Positions 49,933-58,544 of a DNA stretch of 64,000 nt are shown in pieces (the stretch's first letter is position 1; the number at the start of each line of letters is the position of its first letter). The stretch spans positions 1 through 64,000 of the forward strand of contig NZ_BBWK01000004.1 of assembly GCF_001463765.1 (NCBI RefSeq), in the 5' to 3' direction. This stretch comes from Aureimonas sp. AU4. GTDB lineage: Bacteria > Pseudomonadota > Alphaproteobacteria > Rhizobiales > Rhizobiaceae. Under the pieces are notes generated by a model. The model saw only the letters and a list, made by a program, of their open reading frames with translations, ran no database searches and had not been told where the DNA came from. A program made the position numbers and the translations under genes.

Positions 49933-50822
49933 TCTATATTCTGCACCTGTTCGCGGAACTGGTCGACCGAAAGCTTGAGATCAAGCCCTATGGCCGTCAG
50001 CCCGGTTGCGTTCGATTTGGCGCAGAGCGTATTCGCCTCGCGGTTAAATTCTTGCGACAGGAAGTCGAGACGACGGCCAACGGGTTCGTCGAGCGACAGG
50101 AGTTCGCGGGCCGCCGCGACATGAGCCGTCAGGCGGTCCAGTTCCTCGCGGATGTCGGCACGGGTCGCGAGCAGCGTCGCCTCTTGGTGGAGGCGGGCTT
50201 CGTCCAGCCCATCGGCAGCCCCGCGCAGCAGCGCGACCTGATCGGCGAGACGCAAACGAATCGCCTCGACGCTGCGCGCCGGATGCGCCTCCGCCATGGC
50301 CGTCAGTTCCTCGATCCGGTCGAGGCGGGCGTTGAGAACGTCGGCGAGCGCCTGCCCCTCGATCTCTCGCGAACGGCGCAGCGCCAAGAGGGCTTCGGAC
50401 AGCGCAGCCAGCACCTCGGCGCGATGCTCCGCCAGCGCGCCGGCGGCCGACCCCACCTCCGCCACCTCAATCACACCGCGCAGCGCCAGGAGACCGTCGG
50501 CGCTCGGGGGCGCGGCACGCCCCTCGCTGACCAGCGCATCGGACAGCCGCAGCAGTTCCGCGAGAAGTATCTCGTTGACGCGGAAGCCCGCCGCCTCCTC
50601 CATCGTCTCGCGACGGAGCGAGAGCGTAGCTTGGACGTTGCCGCGCCCAAGAGCCGACCCCACAAGGCGACGGATGTCAGCTTCCAGATCCTCCAGTCCT
50701 GGGGGCAACCGGAGCCGCAGGTCGAGCCCCTTGCCGTTCACGGAGCGCAACTCCCACGAGAAGCCCGTGGGCTCAGCGTCGCGTTCCACGCGCGCGAAGC
50801 CGGTCATGCTGCGAAGGCTCAT
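49929..50822 (-). CDS. YicC family endoribonuclease-like protein
   Basis: The 297-residue protein has the YicC_N domain (opening [14 protein letters not shown], with [16 protein letters not shown]) and the C-terminal DUF1732 domain ([20 protein letters not shown]). E. coli YicC is an endoribonuclease acting on small RNAs. It overlaps gmk by 4 bases and lies 37 bases after mltG, an order frequent in alphaproteobacteria. Confidence 0.93.
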
Positions 50823-50859
50823 CGCGCGGTCCTTGAAGGTCGGTTAGGCGGGCTGGAAA

Positions 50860-51990
50860 TCAGGGTGCGATCGCCCGGACGCCGGTGCCCGTGGCGTTCT
50901 GGTCGTTCGCCGTCTGGCGCTCGATCGCGCGGTAGCGGCGCACATTCGCGTTGTGCTGGTCGAGCGTCGAGGCGAAGGCATGCCCGCCCGTCCCGTCCGC
51001 TACGAAGTAGAGGTCGTCGGTGTCCAGCGGATGGGCCACCGCCTCGAGGGCCGCGCGCCCGGGATTGGCGATCGGTCCCGGCGGCAGGCCCCGAATGACG
51101 TAGGTGTTGTAGGGCGTCTCGCCCTGGATGTGGGACTGCCGGATCGGCTCGTTCAGCGGCTTACCGGCACCGCCCCATATGCCGTAGATGATGGTCGGAT
51201 CCGATTGCAGGCGCATGTTCTTGCGCAGGCGATTGATGAAGACCGAGGCGACGTGCGGACGCTCCGCCGCGATGCCCGTCTCCTTCTCGACGATCGAGGC
51301 CAGCGTCACGAACTGGCCGATGTCCGAGATCGGCAGGTTCGACGCGCGGTCCGACCACAGTTCCTTCACGAGCTTGGCCTGCGCCGCGCTCATCTGCTGG
51401 ACGATCTCGGCGCGGCTCTGCCCGCGCGTGAAGCGGTAGGTCTCCGGCAGGAGCGTTCCCTCCGGCACCATCGGAGGCAGGTCGCCCGCCAGCGCCTCCT
51501 CGGCCGCCAGCCGCGCGAAGATCTGGGTGACCGTCCATCCCTCCGGCACCGTCACGGCATGCAGGATGGCGTTGCCGTCGCGCAGCGTTTCCATGACGTC
51601 GCGCATGCTCGCACCCGGCGCGAAGGCGTATTCGCCCGCCTTGAGCTTGCCGCCGGCCCCTTCGAGGCGAACGCCGTATTCGAAGATCGTGGCGCTGGAG
51701 ATGATGCCTGCCCGCTCCAGCCCGCTCGCGATGCCATCCAGACCACCGCCCTTCGGGACGAGATAGGTCGCCTCGGCGGCGAGCGGTCCTTGTCCGTCGA
51801 ACTCCCCCTTGCCCCACCAGAGAAGCGCGCCGGCGCAGAGCGCCAGAAAAAGGGCGATCGTGAACAGGAAGTTCATCGCGATCACGAGACCGTTGCGGGC
51901 ACCTCGCGAGCGACGGTTGCGCCGCGCCGCGCGAATCTCCTCGACGGTCGGAGGAATCGGGGTGTCGTTGGGCTGGGGGCCGGACGTCAC
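50860..51990 (-). CDS. mltG: Endolytic murein transglycosylase MltG
   Basis: The protein has 376 residues: a basic cytoplasmic tail, one membrane helix (about 34-58), a LysM-like region, then the YceG catalytic domain. The catalytic Glu is Glu235 in ASIVEKETG, followed by SVFINRL and SDPTIIYG. It cuts nascent glycan strands and sets their length. It is preceded by a hairpin terminator after fabF and followed by yicC. Confidence 0.95.
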   Translation of the reverse strand: MTSGPQPNDTPIPPTVEEIRAARRNRRSRGARNGLVIAMNFLFTIALFLALCAGALLWWGKGEFDGQGPLAAEATYLVPKGGGLDGIASGLERAGIISSATIFEYGVRLEGAGGKLKAGEYAFAPGASMRDVMETLRDGNAILHAVTVPEGWTVTQIFARLAAEEALAGDLPPMVPEGTLLPETYRFTRGQSRAEIVQQMSAAQAKLVKELWSDRASNLPISDIGQFVTLASIVEKETGIAAERPHVASVFINRLRKNMRLQSDPTIIYGIWGGAGKPLNEPIRQSHIQGETPYNTYVIRGLPPGPIANPGRAALEAVAHPLDTDDLYFVADGTGGHAFASTLDQHNANVRRYRAIERQTANDQNATGTGVRAIAP

Positions 51991-52041
51991 GCTCTTCTCC
52001 CGGGCCTGGTTCCGCCGTGCGGCGGCTTGAAAACAAACGGC

Positions 52042-52073
52042 GGGGGCGGTCCGGAGATCATCCGGCCGCCCCC
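52042..52073 (-). terminator. Rho-independent terminator downstream of fabF
   Basis: The stem pairs GGGGGCGG with CCGCCCCC and continues through CCGG/CCGG with one bulged base and a short loop. On the minus strand it is followed by GCCGTTTGTTTTC. It lies 42 bases beyond the fabF stop and 52 before the mltG start, so it separates them or reduces read-through. Confidence 0.7.
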
Positions 52074-52114
52074 TCCTGCTGAATCAGCTGCGAATATGGC
52101 GAAACGCCGTCCGG

Positions 52115-53377
52115 TCAGCCCACGTAGCGGCGCAGGACCAGCGACGCGTTCGTTCCGCCGAAGCCGAAGGAGTTGGACACCGCGACATTCACGTCCCGCT
52201 GCCGCGCCTTGTGCGGCACGAGATCGATCGCCGTCTCCCGTTCGGGATTGTCGAGGTTGAGGGTCGGTGGGACGATGTTGTCACGGATCGAGAGGGTCGC
52301 GAAGATCGCCTCGATGGCGCCCGCCGCGCCGAGAAGATGGCCCGTTGCGGATTTCGTCGACGACATGGAGATGCGCGGCGCGGCATCGCCCGCCAAACGC
52401 TCGACGGCGCCAAGCTCGATCGTGTCGGCCATGGTGGAGGTGCCGTGGGCGTTGACGTAGTCGATGTCGTTCGCCGTCAGTCCGGCGCGCTTCAGCGCCA
52501 TGCCCATGCAGCGGTAGGCGCCGTCGCCGTCCTCGGACGGGGCGGTGATGTGATAGGCGTCGCCCGACAGGCCGTAGCCGACCACTTCGGCGTAGATCTT
52601 CGCGCCGCGCGCGAGAGCGTGGTCCAGATCCTCCAGAACGACGATGCCCGCGCCTTCGCCCATGACGAAGCCGTCGCGATCCTTGTCGTAGGGGCGCGAG
52701 GCTCGCTGCGGATCGTCGTTGTGCTGCGTCGAGAGCGCCTTGCAGGCGGCGAAGCCCGCCAGCGAGATGCGGCAGATCGGCGACTCGGCGCCGCCGGCCA
52801 CCATCACGTCCGCATCGCCGAGAGCGATCATCCGCGCGGCGTCGCCGATGGCGTGCGCGCCGGTGGAGCAGGCCGTCACGACGGCATGGTTGGGTCCGCG
52901 CAGCTTGTGCCGGATCGAGACCTGGCCCGACACGAGGTTGATCAGACGGCCGGGAATGAAGAAGGGCGAGATGCGCCGGGGGCCCTTGTCGCGTAGCGTG
53001 TAGCCGGCGTCGACGATGCCCTCCAGGCCGCCGATGCCCGACCCGATCAGGACGCCGGTGGCGATCTGGTCCTCGTCGGTTTCGGGATGCCAGTTCGCGT
53101 CGGCCAGCGCCATGTCGGCGGCAGCCATGCCGTAGACGATAAAGGGATCGACCTTCCGCTGGTCCTTGGGCTCCATCCAGTTGTCGGCATTGTAAGTGCC
53201 GTCGGTGCCGTCGCCAACCGGAATGCGGCAGGCGATCTTGGCGGGAAGGTCGTCGACCTCGAACTCCGTGACGCGGCGGGCACCGTTCTGTCCAGCCAGC
53301 AAGCGCGACCAGGTCACCTCCGTTCCGCATCCCAAAGGAGATACCATCCCGGTACCGGTGATCACGACGCGTCTCAT
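52115..53377 (-). CDS. fabF: 3-oxoacyl-ACP synthase II (KAS II)
   Basis: The 420-residue condensing enzyme elongates acyl-ACP with malonyl-ACP. The catalytic triad is Cys170 (TACSTG), His312 (NAHGTST) and His348 (SATGHLLGAAG). ATG 53377 (MRRVVITGTGMVSPLG) matches the family start. It lies 134 bases after acpP, across three hairpins. It ends with GFGGTNASLVL, the usual C-terminal loop. Confidence 0.96.
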   Translation of the reverse strand: MRRVVITGTGMVSPLGCGTEVTWSRLLAGQNGARRVTEFEVDDLPAKIACRIPVGDGTDGTYNADNWMEPKDQRKVDPFIVYGMAAADMALADANWHPETDEDQIATGVLIGSGIGGLEGIVDAGYTLRDKGPRRISPFFIPGRLINLVSGQVSIRHKLRGPNHAVVTACSTGAHAIGDAARMIALGDADVMVAGGAESPICRISLAGFAACKALSTQHNDDPQRASRPYDKDRDGFVMGEGAGIVVLEDLDHALARGAKIYAEVVGYGLSGDAYHITAPSEDGDGAYRCMGMALKRAGLTANDIDYVNAHGTSTMADTIELGAVERLAGDAAPRISMSSTKSATGHLLGAAGAIEAIFATLSIRDNIVPPTLNLDNPERETAIDLVPHKARQRDVNVAVSNSFGFGGTNASLVLRRYVG

Positions 53378-53428
53378 GGTCTGGTAGCCCAACCCTTCGT
53401 CTCGGTTCGTTTTCTCACGGAAGAGAGG

Positions 53429-53493
53429 CCCGGTCATCCGGGCGAACTGGGCGAACCGTCAAGGGTTCGCCCAAGGGGATCGAGGCGATCCCC
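53429..53493 (-). promoter_or_regulatory. Three tandem hairpins between acpP and fabF
   Basis: Three perfect hairpins occur in 65 bases: 53429-53442 (5-bp stem), 53448-53473 (10-bp stem, 6-base loop) and 53475-53493 (8-bp stem, 3-base loop). They follow the acpP stop in the direction of transcription. They may protect or partly terminate the acpP message so that ACP is made in excess over FabF. No strong T tract follows any of them. Confidence 0.5.
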
Positions 53494-53511
53494 GAAAGTA
53501 GGGTCAGGCCA

Positions 53512-53748
53512 TCAGGCCTGGTTCTTCTCGATGAACTTCACCGCGTCGCCGACGGTCAGGATCGTCTCGGCCGCATCGTCGGGGATCTCGACGCCGAACT
53601 CCTCCTCGAACGCCATGACGAGCTCGACCGTGTCCAAGCTGTCCGCGCCCAGGTCGTCGATGAACGAAGCGTTCTCCGTCACCTTCTCCTGCTCGACGCC
53701 CAGATGCTCGACGACGATCTTCTTCACCCGTTCAGCGGTATCGCTCAT
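53512..53748 (-). CDS. acpP: Acyl carrier protein
   Basis: The 78-residue acidic four-helix carrier has the phosphopantetheine attachment Ser37 in GADSLD. It carries growing acyl chains for fatty acid, phospholipid and lipid A synthesis. It sits in the usual fabD-fabG-acpP-fabF order on the minus strand, with a 211-base gap after fabG that may hold its own promoter. The AcpXL carrier for C28 chains would be a separate gene outside the window. Confidence 0.98.
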   Translation of the reverse strand: MSDTAERVKKIVVEHLGVEQEKVTENASFIDDLGADSLDTVELVMAFEEEFGVEIPDDAAETILTVGDAVKFIEKNQA

Positions 53749-53959
53749 GGTCAGTCCTTGTGTTGAAGTGGCTTCCGCCGTTTTCGTTAGACGCCGGAGG
53801 GGGGATTATCAAGCGGCCCTCCAGCCGGCGCGAGCCAGCGGAGCGGCACGATACGGGACGGCTGCAATGCCGGTTCGCCGCTTGCGAAGCCCGGCAGACC
53901 GGGGATTAGCACGGCCCCGGCAAGGGGCCAACCCGCAAGGGTGCCAAGCGCAGCCGGCT

Positions 53960-54697
53960 TCAGATCATCGCCATGCCGCCGTTGACGTGCAAAGTCTGGC
54001 CAGTGACGTAGCCGGCCTCGGCCGAGGCGAGGTAGAGCGCGGCCGCCGCGATGTCGTCGCCCGCACCCATGCGCTTCATGGGAATGGCGCCGAGAATGGC
54101 TTCCTGCTGCTTCTCGTTCAGCTTGTCGGTCATCGCGCTCGCGATGAAACCGGGGGCGATGCAGTTCACCGTGACGTTGCGCGAGGCGATCTCCTGGGCG
54201 AGCGACTTCGAGAAGCCGATCATGCCGGCCTTGGCCGCGCAGTAGTTCGCCTGTCCGGGGTTGCCGGTGACGGCGACGACCGAGGTGATGTTGATGATAC
54301 GGCCAAAGCGGCGGCGCATCATCGGGTGCGTCAGGCCGCGCGTCAGGCGGAAGGCCGAGGTGAGGTCGACCTCGATGATGCGGTCCCAGTCCTCGTCCGA
54401 CATGCGCACGAAGAGCCCGTCCTTCGTGATGCCGGCGTTGTTGACGAGGATGTCGACACCGCCGAGTTCGGCCTCGGCCGTTTCAGCCAGGGCCGACTGC
54501 GCCGTCCGGTCGCCGAGGTCGGCCGGAAACACGTGGACACGCTCGCCGAATTCGCCTGCCAGCGCCTCGAGCTTTTCGCGCCGCGTGCCGTGCAGGCCGA
54601 CCACGGCGCCCGCCGCGTGGAGCTTGCGCGCGATCGCCTCGCCGATCCCGCCGCTGGCACCTGTGACAAGGGCCTTGCGGCCGGAAAGGTCGAACAT
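53960..54697 (-). CDS. fabG: 3-oxoacyl-ACP reductase
   Basis: The 245-residue classical SDR uses NADPH in the first reduction of fatty acid elongation. The dinucleotide motif is TGASGGIG (12-19), the NNAG motif is at 85-88, and the catalytic set is Ser138, Tyr151 and Lys155. It lies 24 bases after fabD and is probably co-transcribed with it. Confidence 0.97.
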   Translation of the reverse strand: MFDLSGRKALVTGASGGIGEAIARKLHAAGAVVGLHGTRREKLEALAGEFGERVHVFPADLGDRTAQSALAETAEAELGGVDILVNNAGITKDGLFVRMSDEDWDRIIEVDLTSAFRLTRGLTHPMMRRRFGRIINITSVVAVTGNPGQANYCAAKAGMIGFSKSLAQEIASRNVTVNCIAPGFIASAMTDKLNEKQQEAILGAIPMKRMGAGDDIAAAALYLASAEAGYVTGQTLHVNGGMAMI

Positions 54698-54721
54698 GGG
54701 GCTGGTCCTTGAAGAAAAAAG

Positions 54722-55660
54722 TCAGGCGAGACGCGCGATCGCGGCGTCGACGTCGGCGGGCGTGCCGACGCTCGAGGCGGCAAGGCGCTTGTCAATGCGC
54801 TTGGCAAGTCCGGCGAGCACCTTGCCGGCGCCCACCTCGAACAAGGTGTCGACCTCGGCATCGGCCAGATAGGCCATGCTCTCGCGCCAGCGCACCTGCC
54901 CCGTTACCTGCTCCACCAGCCGCTCGCGGATCTCGCTCGGGTCGGAGATGGCGGACGCCAGGACGTTGGCGACCAGCGGGGCGCGCGGCGCCTCGATCCG
55001 TGCCGCCGCGAGCGCTTCGGCCATGCGGTCGGCGGCCGGCTGCATCAGCATGCAATGGAAGGGTGCCGAGACAGGCAGCGGGATGGCGCGCTTGGCACCG
55101 CGCTCCAGCGCCGCCGCCATGGCGCGCTCGACCGCCGCGCGCGTGCCGGAAATCACGATCTGGCCACCGCCATTGTCGTTGGCGATCTGGCACACGCCGC
55201 CCTGGCCGGCCTCGGCGCAGACCCTGGCGAGGTCGCCGTCGTCGAGACCGAGGATCGCGGCCATCGCGCCCTCGCCTTCGGGCACCGCCGCCTGCATGGC
55301 GTCGCCGCGAATGCGCAACAAACGCGCGGCGTCGGCGACGTCCAGCGCGCCGGCCGCGGCCAGCGCCGAGTATTCGCCGAGCGAGTGGCCCGCCACGAAC
55401 TCGACGCGCCCCCAGTCGAAGCCGCGCGCCTCCAGCGCGCGCATCGCCGCAAGCGACACGGCCATCAGGGCAGGCTGCGCGTTGCGCGTCAGGCGGAGCG
55501 CATCCTCCGGGCCGTTCCAGATCGTGTCGCTCAGGCGCTCGCCCAGAGCCTCGTCGACAGCCTCGAAGACGGCGCGGCTCTCGGGAAAGGCGTCGGCCAG
55601 TTCGCGGCCCATGCCGACCGCCTGGCTGCCCTGTCCCGGAAAGATCAGCGCTAGCGTCAT
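54722..55660 (-). CDS. fabD: Malonyl-CoA:ACP transacylase
   Basis: The 312-residue protein loads malonyl groups on ACP. The nucleophile is Ser93 in GHSLGEY, paired with His202 (APFHC); the N-terminal oxyanion region is FPGQGSQ. The ATG at 55660 has GGAGG about 10 bases upstream. It heads the fab run and is divergent from rpsF. Confidence 0.97.
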   Translation of the reverse strand: MTLALIFPGQGSQAVGMGRELADAFPESRAVFEAVDEALGERLSDTIWNGPEDALRLTRNAQPALMAVSLAAMRALEARGFDWGRVEFVAGHSLGEYSALAAAGALDVADAARLLRIRGDAMQAAVPEGEGAMAAILGLDDGDLARVCAEAGQGGVCQIANDNGGGQIVISGTRAAVERAMAAALERGAKRAIPLPVSAPFHCMLMQPAADRMAEALAAARIEAPRAPLVANVLASAISDPSEIRERLVEQVTGQVRWRESMAYLADAEVDTLFEVGAGKVLAGLAKRIDKRLAASSVGTPADVDAAIARLA

Positions 55661-55694
55661 GTCGTCCTGTCCTCCCGGTCCATCGTTGGGGCGG

Positions 55695-55723
55695 TGAATG
55701 GGCAGCGTCCGGTTGCATGTCAA
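55695..55723 (-). promoter_or_regulatory. Candidate sigma-70 promoter for fabD
   Basis: On the minus strand a perfect -35 box TTGACA (55718-55723) is 17 bases from a weak -10 box CATTCA (55695-55700). This places a start about 30 bases before the fabD ATG. Confidence 0.4.
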
Positions 55724-56008
55724 GGTCGCCAAGGCACCGAAACGGGCCGAAGACTTGCCACGCAGGGAAGATTGGGCTAAGCGCACCCCGTCGTCGCCGG
55801 ATGCCACAGCCGGGGGCTGAACGGAAGTCGTTTGCGCGTCAGCTCGAACGATGCGGGCTCGCCCGTCTCTTCCCGTGTCCCCGCTCTCGACCGTCTCACC
55901 TGACGCGTCTTTCCAGCACCGCCCGCCAGCCGGTCGGTATTCGAGGAGAGTCGCAGAGGCTTAGCCGCTGTGCCCCGTGCGATCCAACGCGATGGAAAGG
56001 CAAACGCC
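55724..56008. other. Rest of the fabD-rpsF divergent intergenic region
   Basis: The fabD-rpsF gap is 348 bases in all and has no convincing gene. It must also contain the rpsF operon promoter and leader. I could not identify a clear -10/-35 pair for rpsF or a sure S6:S18-binding leader structure. Confidence 0.45.
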
Positions 56009-56458
56009 ATGGCTCTCTACGAGCACGTTTTCCTTGCCCGACAGGACATCAGCGGCCAGCAGGTCGAAGCGCTCGTGGATCAGTACCGCGGCGTGATCGA
56101 GGCCAATGGCGGCAAGGTCGGCAAGGTCGAGAATTGGGGTCTCAAGACCCTCACCTACCGGATCAAGAAGAACCGGAAGGCCTACTACACGCTCATGAAC
56201 ATCGACGCGCCCGCCGCTGCGGTCGTGGAGATGGAGCGCCAGATGCGCTTCAACGAAGACATCCTGCGCTACATCACGATTCGCGTCGAAGAGCACGACG
56301 AGAACCAGTCGGCCATGATGCAGAAGCGCGACGACCGTCCGCGTCGCGGCGACCGCGACGGCGGCGACCGTCCGCCGCGCCGTGACCGCGACGGCGACCG
56401 TCCGCGCCGCGAGGACGACGACCGTCCCCGCCGTCCCCGCACCGAGGAGGCCGCGTAA
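56009..56458 (+). CDS. rpsF: 30S ribosomal protein S6, with charged C-terminal tail
   Basis: The protein has 149 residues. Residues 1-95 are the S6 fold ([19 protein letters not shown] ... [16 protein letters not shown]), which binds S18 and 16S rRNA. The remaining 50 residues are a low-complexity Arg/Asp tail with repeated DRPRR-like units; S6 of E. coli has a Glu tail instead. ATG 56009 is supported by GGAAAGG upstream. rpsR starts directly after its stop. Confidence 0.96.
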   Translation: MALYEHVFLARQDISGQQVEALVDQYRGVIEANGGKVGKVENWGLKTLTYRIKKNRKAYYTLMNIDAPAAAVVEMERQMRFNEDILRYITIRVEEHDENQSAMMQKRDDRPRRGDRDGGDRPPRRDRDGDRPRREDDDRPRRPRTEEAA

Positions 56459-56707
56459 ATGGTCGACATCGCCCAGCTCCCGACCCGTCGTCCGTTCCAT
56501 CGTCGTCGCAAGTCCGACCCGTTCGCGTCGGGCGAGTCGCCGAAGATCGACTACAAGGACGTCCGTCTCCTGCAGCGCTACATCTCCGAGCGCGGCAAGA
56601 TCGTGCCCTCGCGCATCACGGCCGTTTCCCAGAAGAACCAGCGCGCCCTCGCCCAGGCGATCAAGCGCGCCCGCTTCCTGGGCCTCCTGCCCTACGTCCT
56701 GAAGTAA
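56459..56707 (+). CDS. rpsR: 30S ribosomal protein S18
   Basis: The 82-residue basic protein carries the S18 core [20 protein letters not shown] and [21 protein letters not shown]. It forms a heterodimer with S6 in the 30S platform. Its ATG abuts the rpsF TAA with no gap. A strong hairpin follows within 9 bases. Confidence 0.97.
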   Translation: MVDIAQLPTRRPFHRRRKSDPFASGESPKIDYKDVRLLQRYISERGKIVPSRITAVSQKNQRALAQAIKRARFLGLLPYVLK

Positions 56708-56715
56708 GGACCACC

Positions 56716-56742
56716 GGCCGACCGCCGCTTCGGCGGTCGGCC
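56716..56742 (+). terminator. Hairpin terminator after rpsR
   Basis: A perfect 12-bp GC-rich stem (56716-56727 and 56731-56742) with a 3-base loop starts 9 bases after the rpsR stop. Only ATTCTCCT follows, so termination may be partial, allowing some read-through to the DUF2232 gene and rplI. Confidence 0.65.
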
Positions 56743-56847
56743 ATTCTCCTGCCCGGTGCTCGGCGCCCGCTCGCAGGATTTGATGCCAATCGCCGAGCTG
56801 GGGCACCCCGCCCCTAACTGCGAAGCCCGCAGGACAGCGAAGAGTTC

Positions 56848-57777
56848 ATGAAGCCCAGCGCCCTTCTCGTCGGCCTCCTCGCCGGCCTTGCCTCCGCCCT
56901 CCTGTTCGCCGGACTCGTCACGCAGTCGAGCGGCGCGGTCGGCCTCGCGCTCGTGGCTCCCGTTCCCGTCATGCTTGCCAGCCTTGGCTGGGGATCGGCC
57001 AGCGGCTTCGTCGCCGCCCTGTCGGCCTTCGGCGCCGTCGCCGCCGCCGCCGGCACGCTCAACGCGGGCTTCTCGGTTCTCATCCCCGTCGCCCTGCCTG
57101 CCGCCATCCTCGGGCATATCGCCGGCCTTGCGCGCCCGACTGAAGGCGCCAACGGCCAGCCCGTCCTCGACTGGTTCCCGATCCGCCGCATCCTGTTCGC
57201 GGCCGCGCTGCTGGCGGCGGCGGCCTGCGTCGCTCTCGGCGCCCTAATCGGGTTCGACCGCGACGAACTGGCCCCGCTCGTCGCCGACGCGCTGACCCAG
57301 CAGGGAGCCGGTGCCGATATCCAATCCGCGCAGGTGCAGGAGATCGCCCGCTTCGTCGTGGGCGCCATTCCCTTCGTTCAGCCGGCCTTCCTTCTCCTGA
57401 CGCTGGTGATCTGCCTCTACGTGTCGGCGGCGATCGCGCGAGCGAGCGGACGCCTCCAACGCCCCCGCGACGACCTGCCCGCCACCGCGATCCTGCCCCG
57501 CGCGGCGCTGACGCTCTTCGCGCTGGCCCTGGCCGCCTCGTTTCTCGGCGGCGCGGCCGGAACCGTCGCGGCGGTGCTCGTCGGTGCCCTGGCGCTCGCC
57601 TTCACGCTCGTCGGCCTCGCCGCGCTCCACCGGCGCACGCGCGGGCGCGGCTCGCGCACCCTCATCCTCTTCACGACCTACGCGGCGATCGCGCTCCTGT
57701 CGTTCCCGCTCCTCGCCTTCCTGGTTCTCGGCCTGTTCGAGACCGCGAAACCGCCGGCCTCGCCGGCAAGTGCCTGA
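56848..57777 (+). CDS. DUF2232 membrane protein
   Basis: The 309-residue hydrophobic protein has about eight membrane segments, beginning KPSALLVGLLAGLASALLFAG. Its place between rpsR and rplI is the typical alphaproteobacterial position of DUF2232 proteins. The domain resembles the S-component fold of small transporters, but no substrate is known. It ends 30 bases before rplI and is probably co-transcribed with it. Confidence 0.88.
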   Translation: MKPSALLVGLLAGLASALLFAGLVTQSSGAVGLALVAPVPVMLASLGWGSASGFVAALSAFGAVAAAAGTLNAGFSVLIPVALPAAILGHIAGLARPTEGANGQPVLDWFPIRRILFAAALLAAAACVALGALIGFDRDELAPLVADALTQQGAGADIQSAQVQEIARFVVGAIPFVQPAFLLLTLVICLYVSAAIARASGRLQRPRDDLPATAILPRAALTLFALALAASFLGGAAGTVAAVLVGALALAFTLVGLAALHRRTRGRGSRTLILFTTYAAIALLSFPLLAFLVLGLFETAKPPASPASA

Positions 57778-57807
57778 TCCCGCAACCACACAAAAGGACA
57801 CCTGACC

Positions 57808-58392
57808 ATGGACGTCATCCTTCTCGAGCGCATCAACCGTCTCGGCGGTCTCGGCGACACCGTTCGCGTGCGCGACGGCTACGCCCGCAACTACCTGCTG
57901 CCGACGGGCCGCGCGCTCCGCGCCAACGACGCGAACCGCGCCAAGTTCGAGTCGCAGAAGACACAGCTCATCGCCCGCAACGAGGAGCGCCGCACCGAGG
58001 CCCAGGGCCTGGGCGAGACGCTCGACGGCAAGAGCTTCACGATCATCCGCTCGGCCGGCGAGACCGGTCAGCTCTACGGTTCGGTCTCGGCTCGCGACCT
58101 CGCCGACATCCTGAAGGCCGAGGGCTTCGACGTCAGCCGGAACGCGGTCGAACTCAACCAGCCGATCAAGGCGATCGGCATTCACAAGGTGAAGATCATC
58201 CTCCACGCCGAGGTCTCGATCACGATCAACGTGAACGTCGCCCGCTCCGCGGAGGAGGCCGAGCGCCAGTCGCGCGGCGAGACGCTCACCTCGGCTGCCG
58301 CGATCTACGGCGTGGAGGACGAGTACGCCGACGAGGAAGAGGCCGCCGAGGAGACCGAGGCGGGCGAGACCACCGAAGAGGCGCAGGGCTGA
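57808..58392 (+). CDS. rplI: 50S ribosomal protein L9
   Basis: The 194-residue L9 has the N-terminal RNA-binding domain ([33 protein letters not shown]), the connecting helix and the C-terminal domain ([22 protein letters not shown]). An acidic Glu-rich tail of about 30 residues follows, longer than in E. coli (149 aa). AAAGGA lies before the ATG. A strong terminator follows. Confidence 0.96.
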   Translation: MDVILLERINRLGGLGDTVRVRDGYARNYLLPTGRALRANDANRAKFESQKTQLIARNEERRTEAQGLGETLDGKSFTIIRSAGETGQLYGSVSARDLADILKAEGFDVSRNAVELNQPIKAIGIHKVKIILHAEVSITINVNVARSAEEAERQSRGETLTSAAAIYGVEDEYADEEEAAEETEAGETTEEAQG

Positions 58393-58446
58393 CCCTGGCA
58401 TCGGGACGATCGACGTTTCGTCCGACTTAGCTTTTTTCAACTTCAG

Positions 58447-58479
58447 GGCGTCCCGATCGGTCGGGACGCCTTTTCTTTT
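58447..58479 (+). terminator. Rho-independent terminator after rplI
   Basis: A perfect 10-bp stem (58447-58456 and 58461-58470) with loop TCGG is followed by TTTTCTTTT. It is 54 bases beyond the rplI stop and is the clearest intrinsic terminator in the window. Confidence 0.9.
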
Positions 58480-58544
58480 CGTTCGATCACGTCATTCTGA
58501 TTTGGCTGGCGCGCCAGAGAGCGCCGGTGAGTCTGGAGGCGTTC

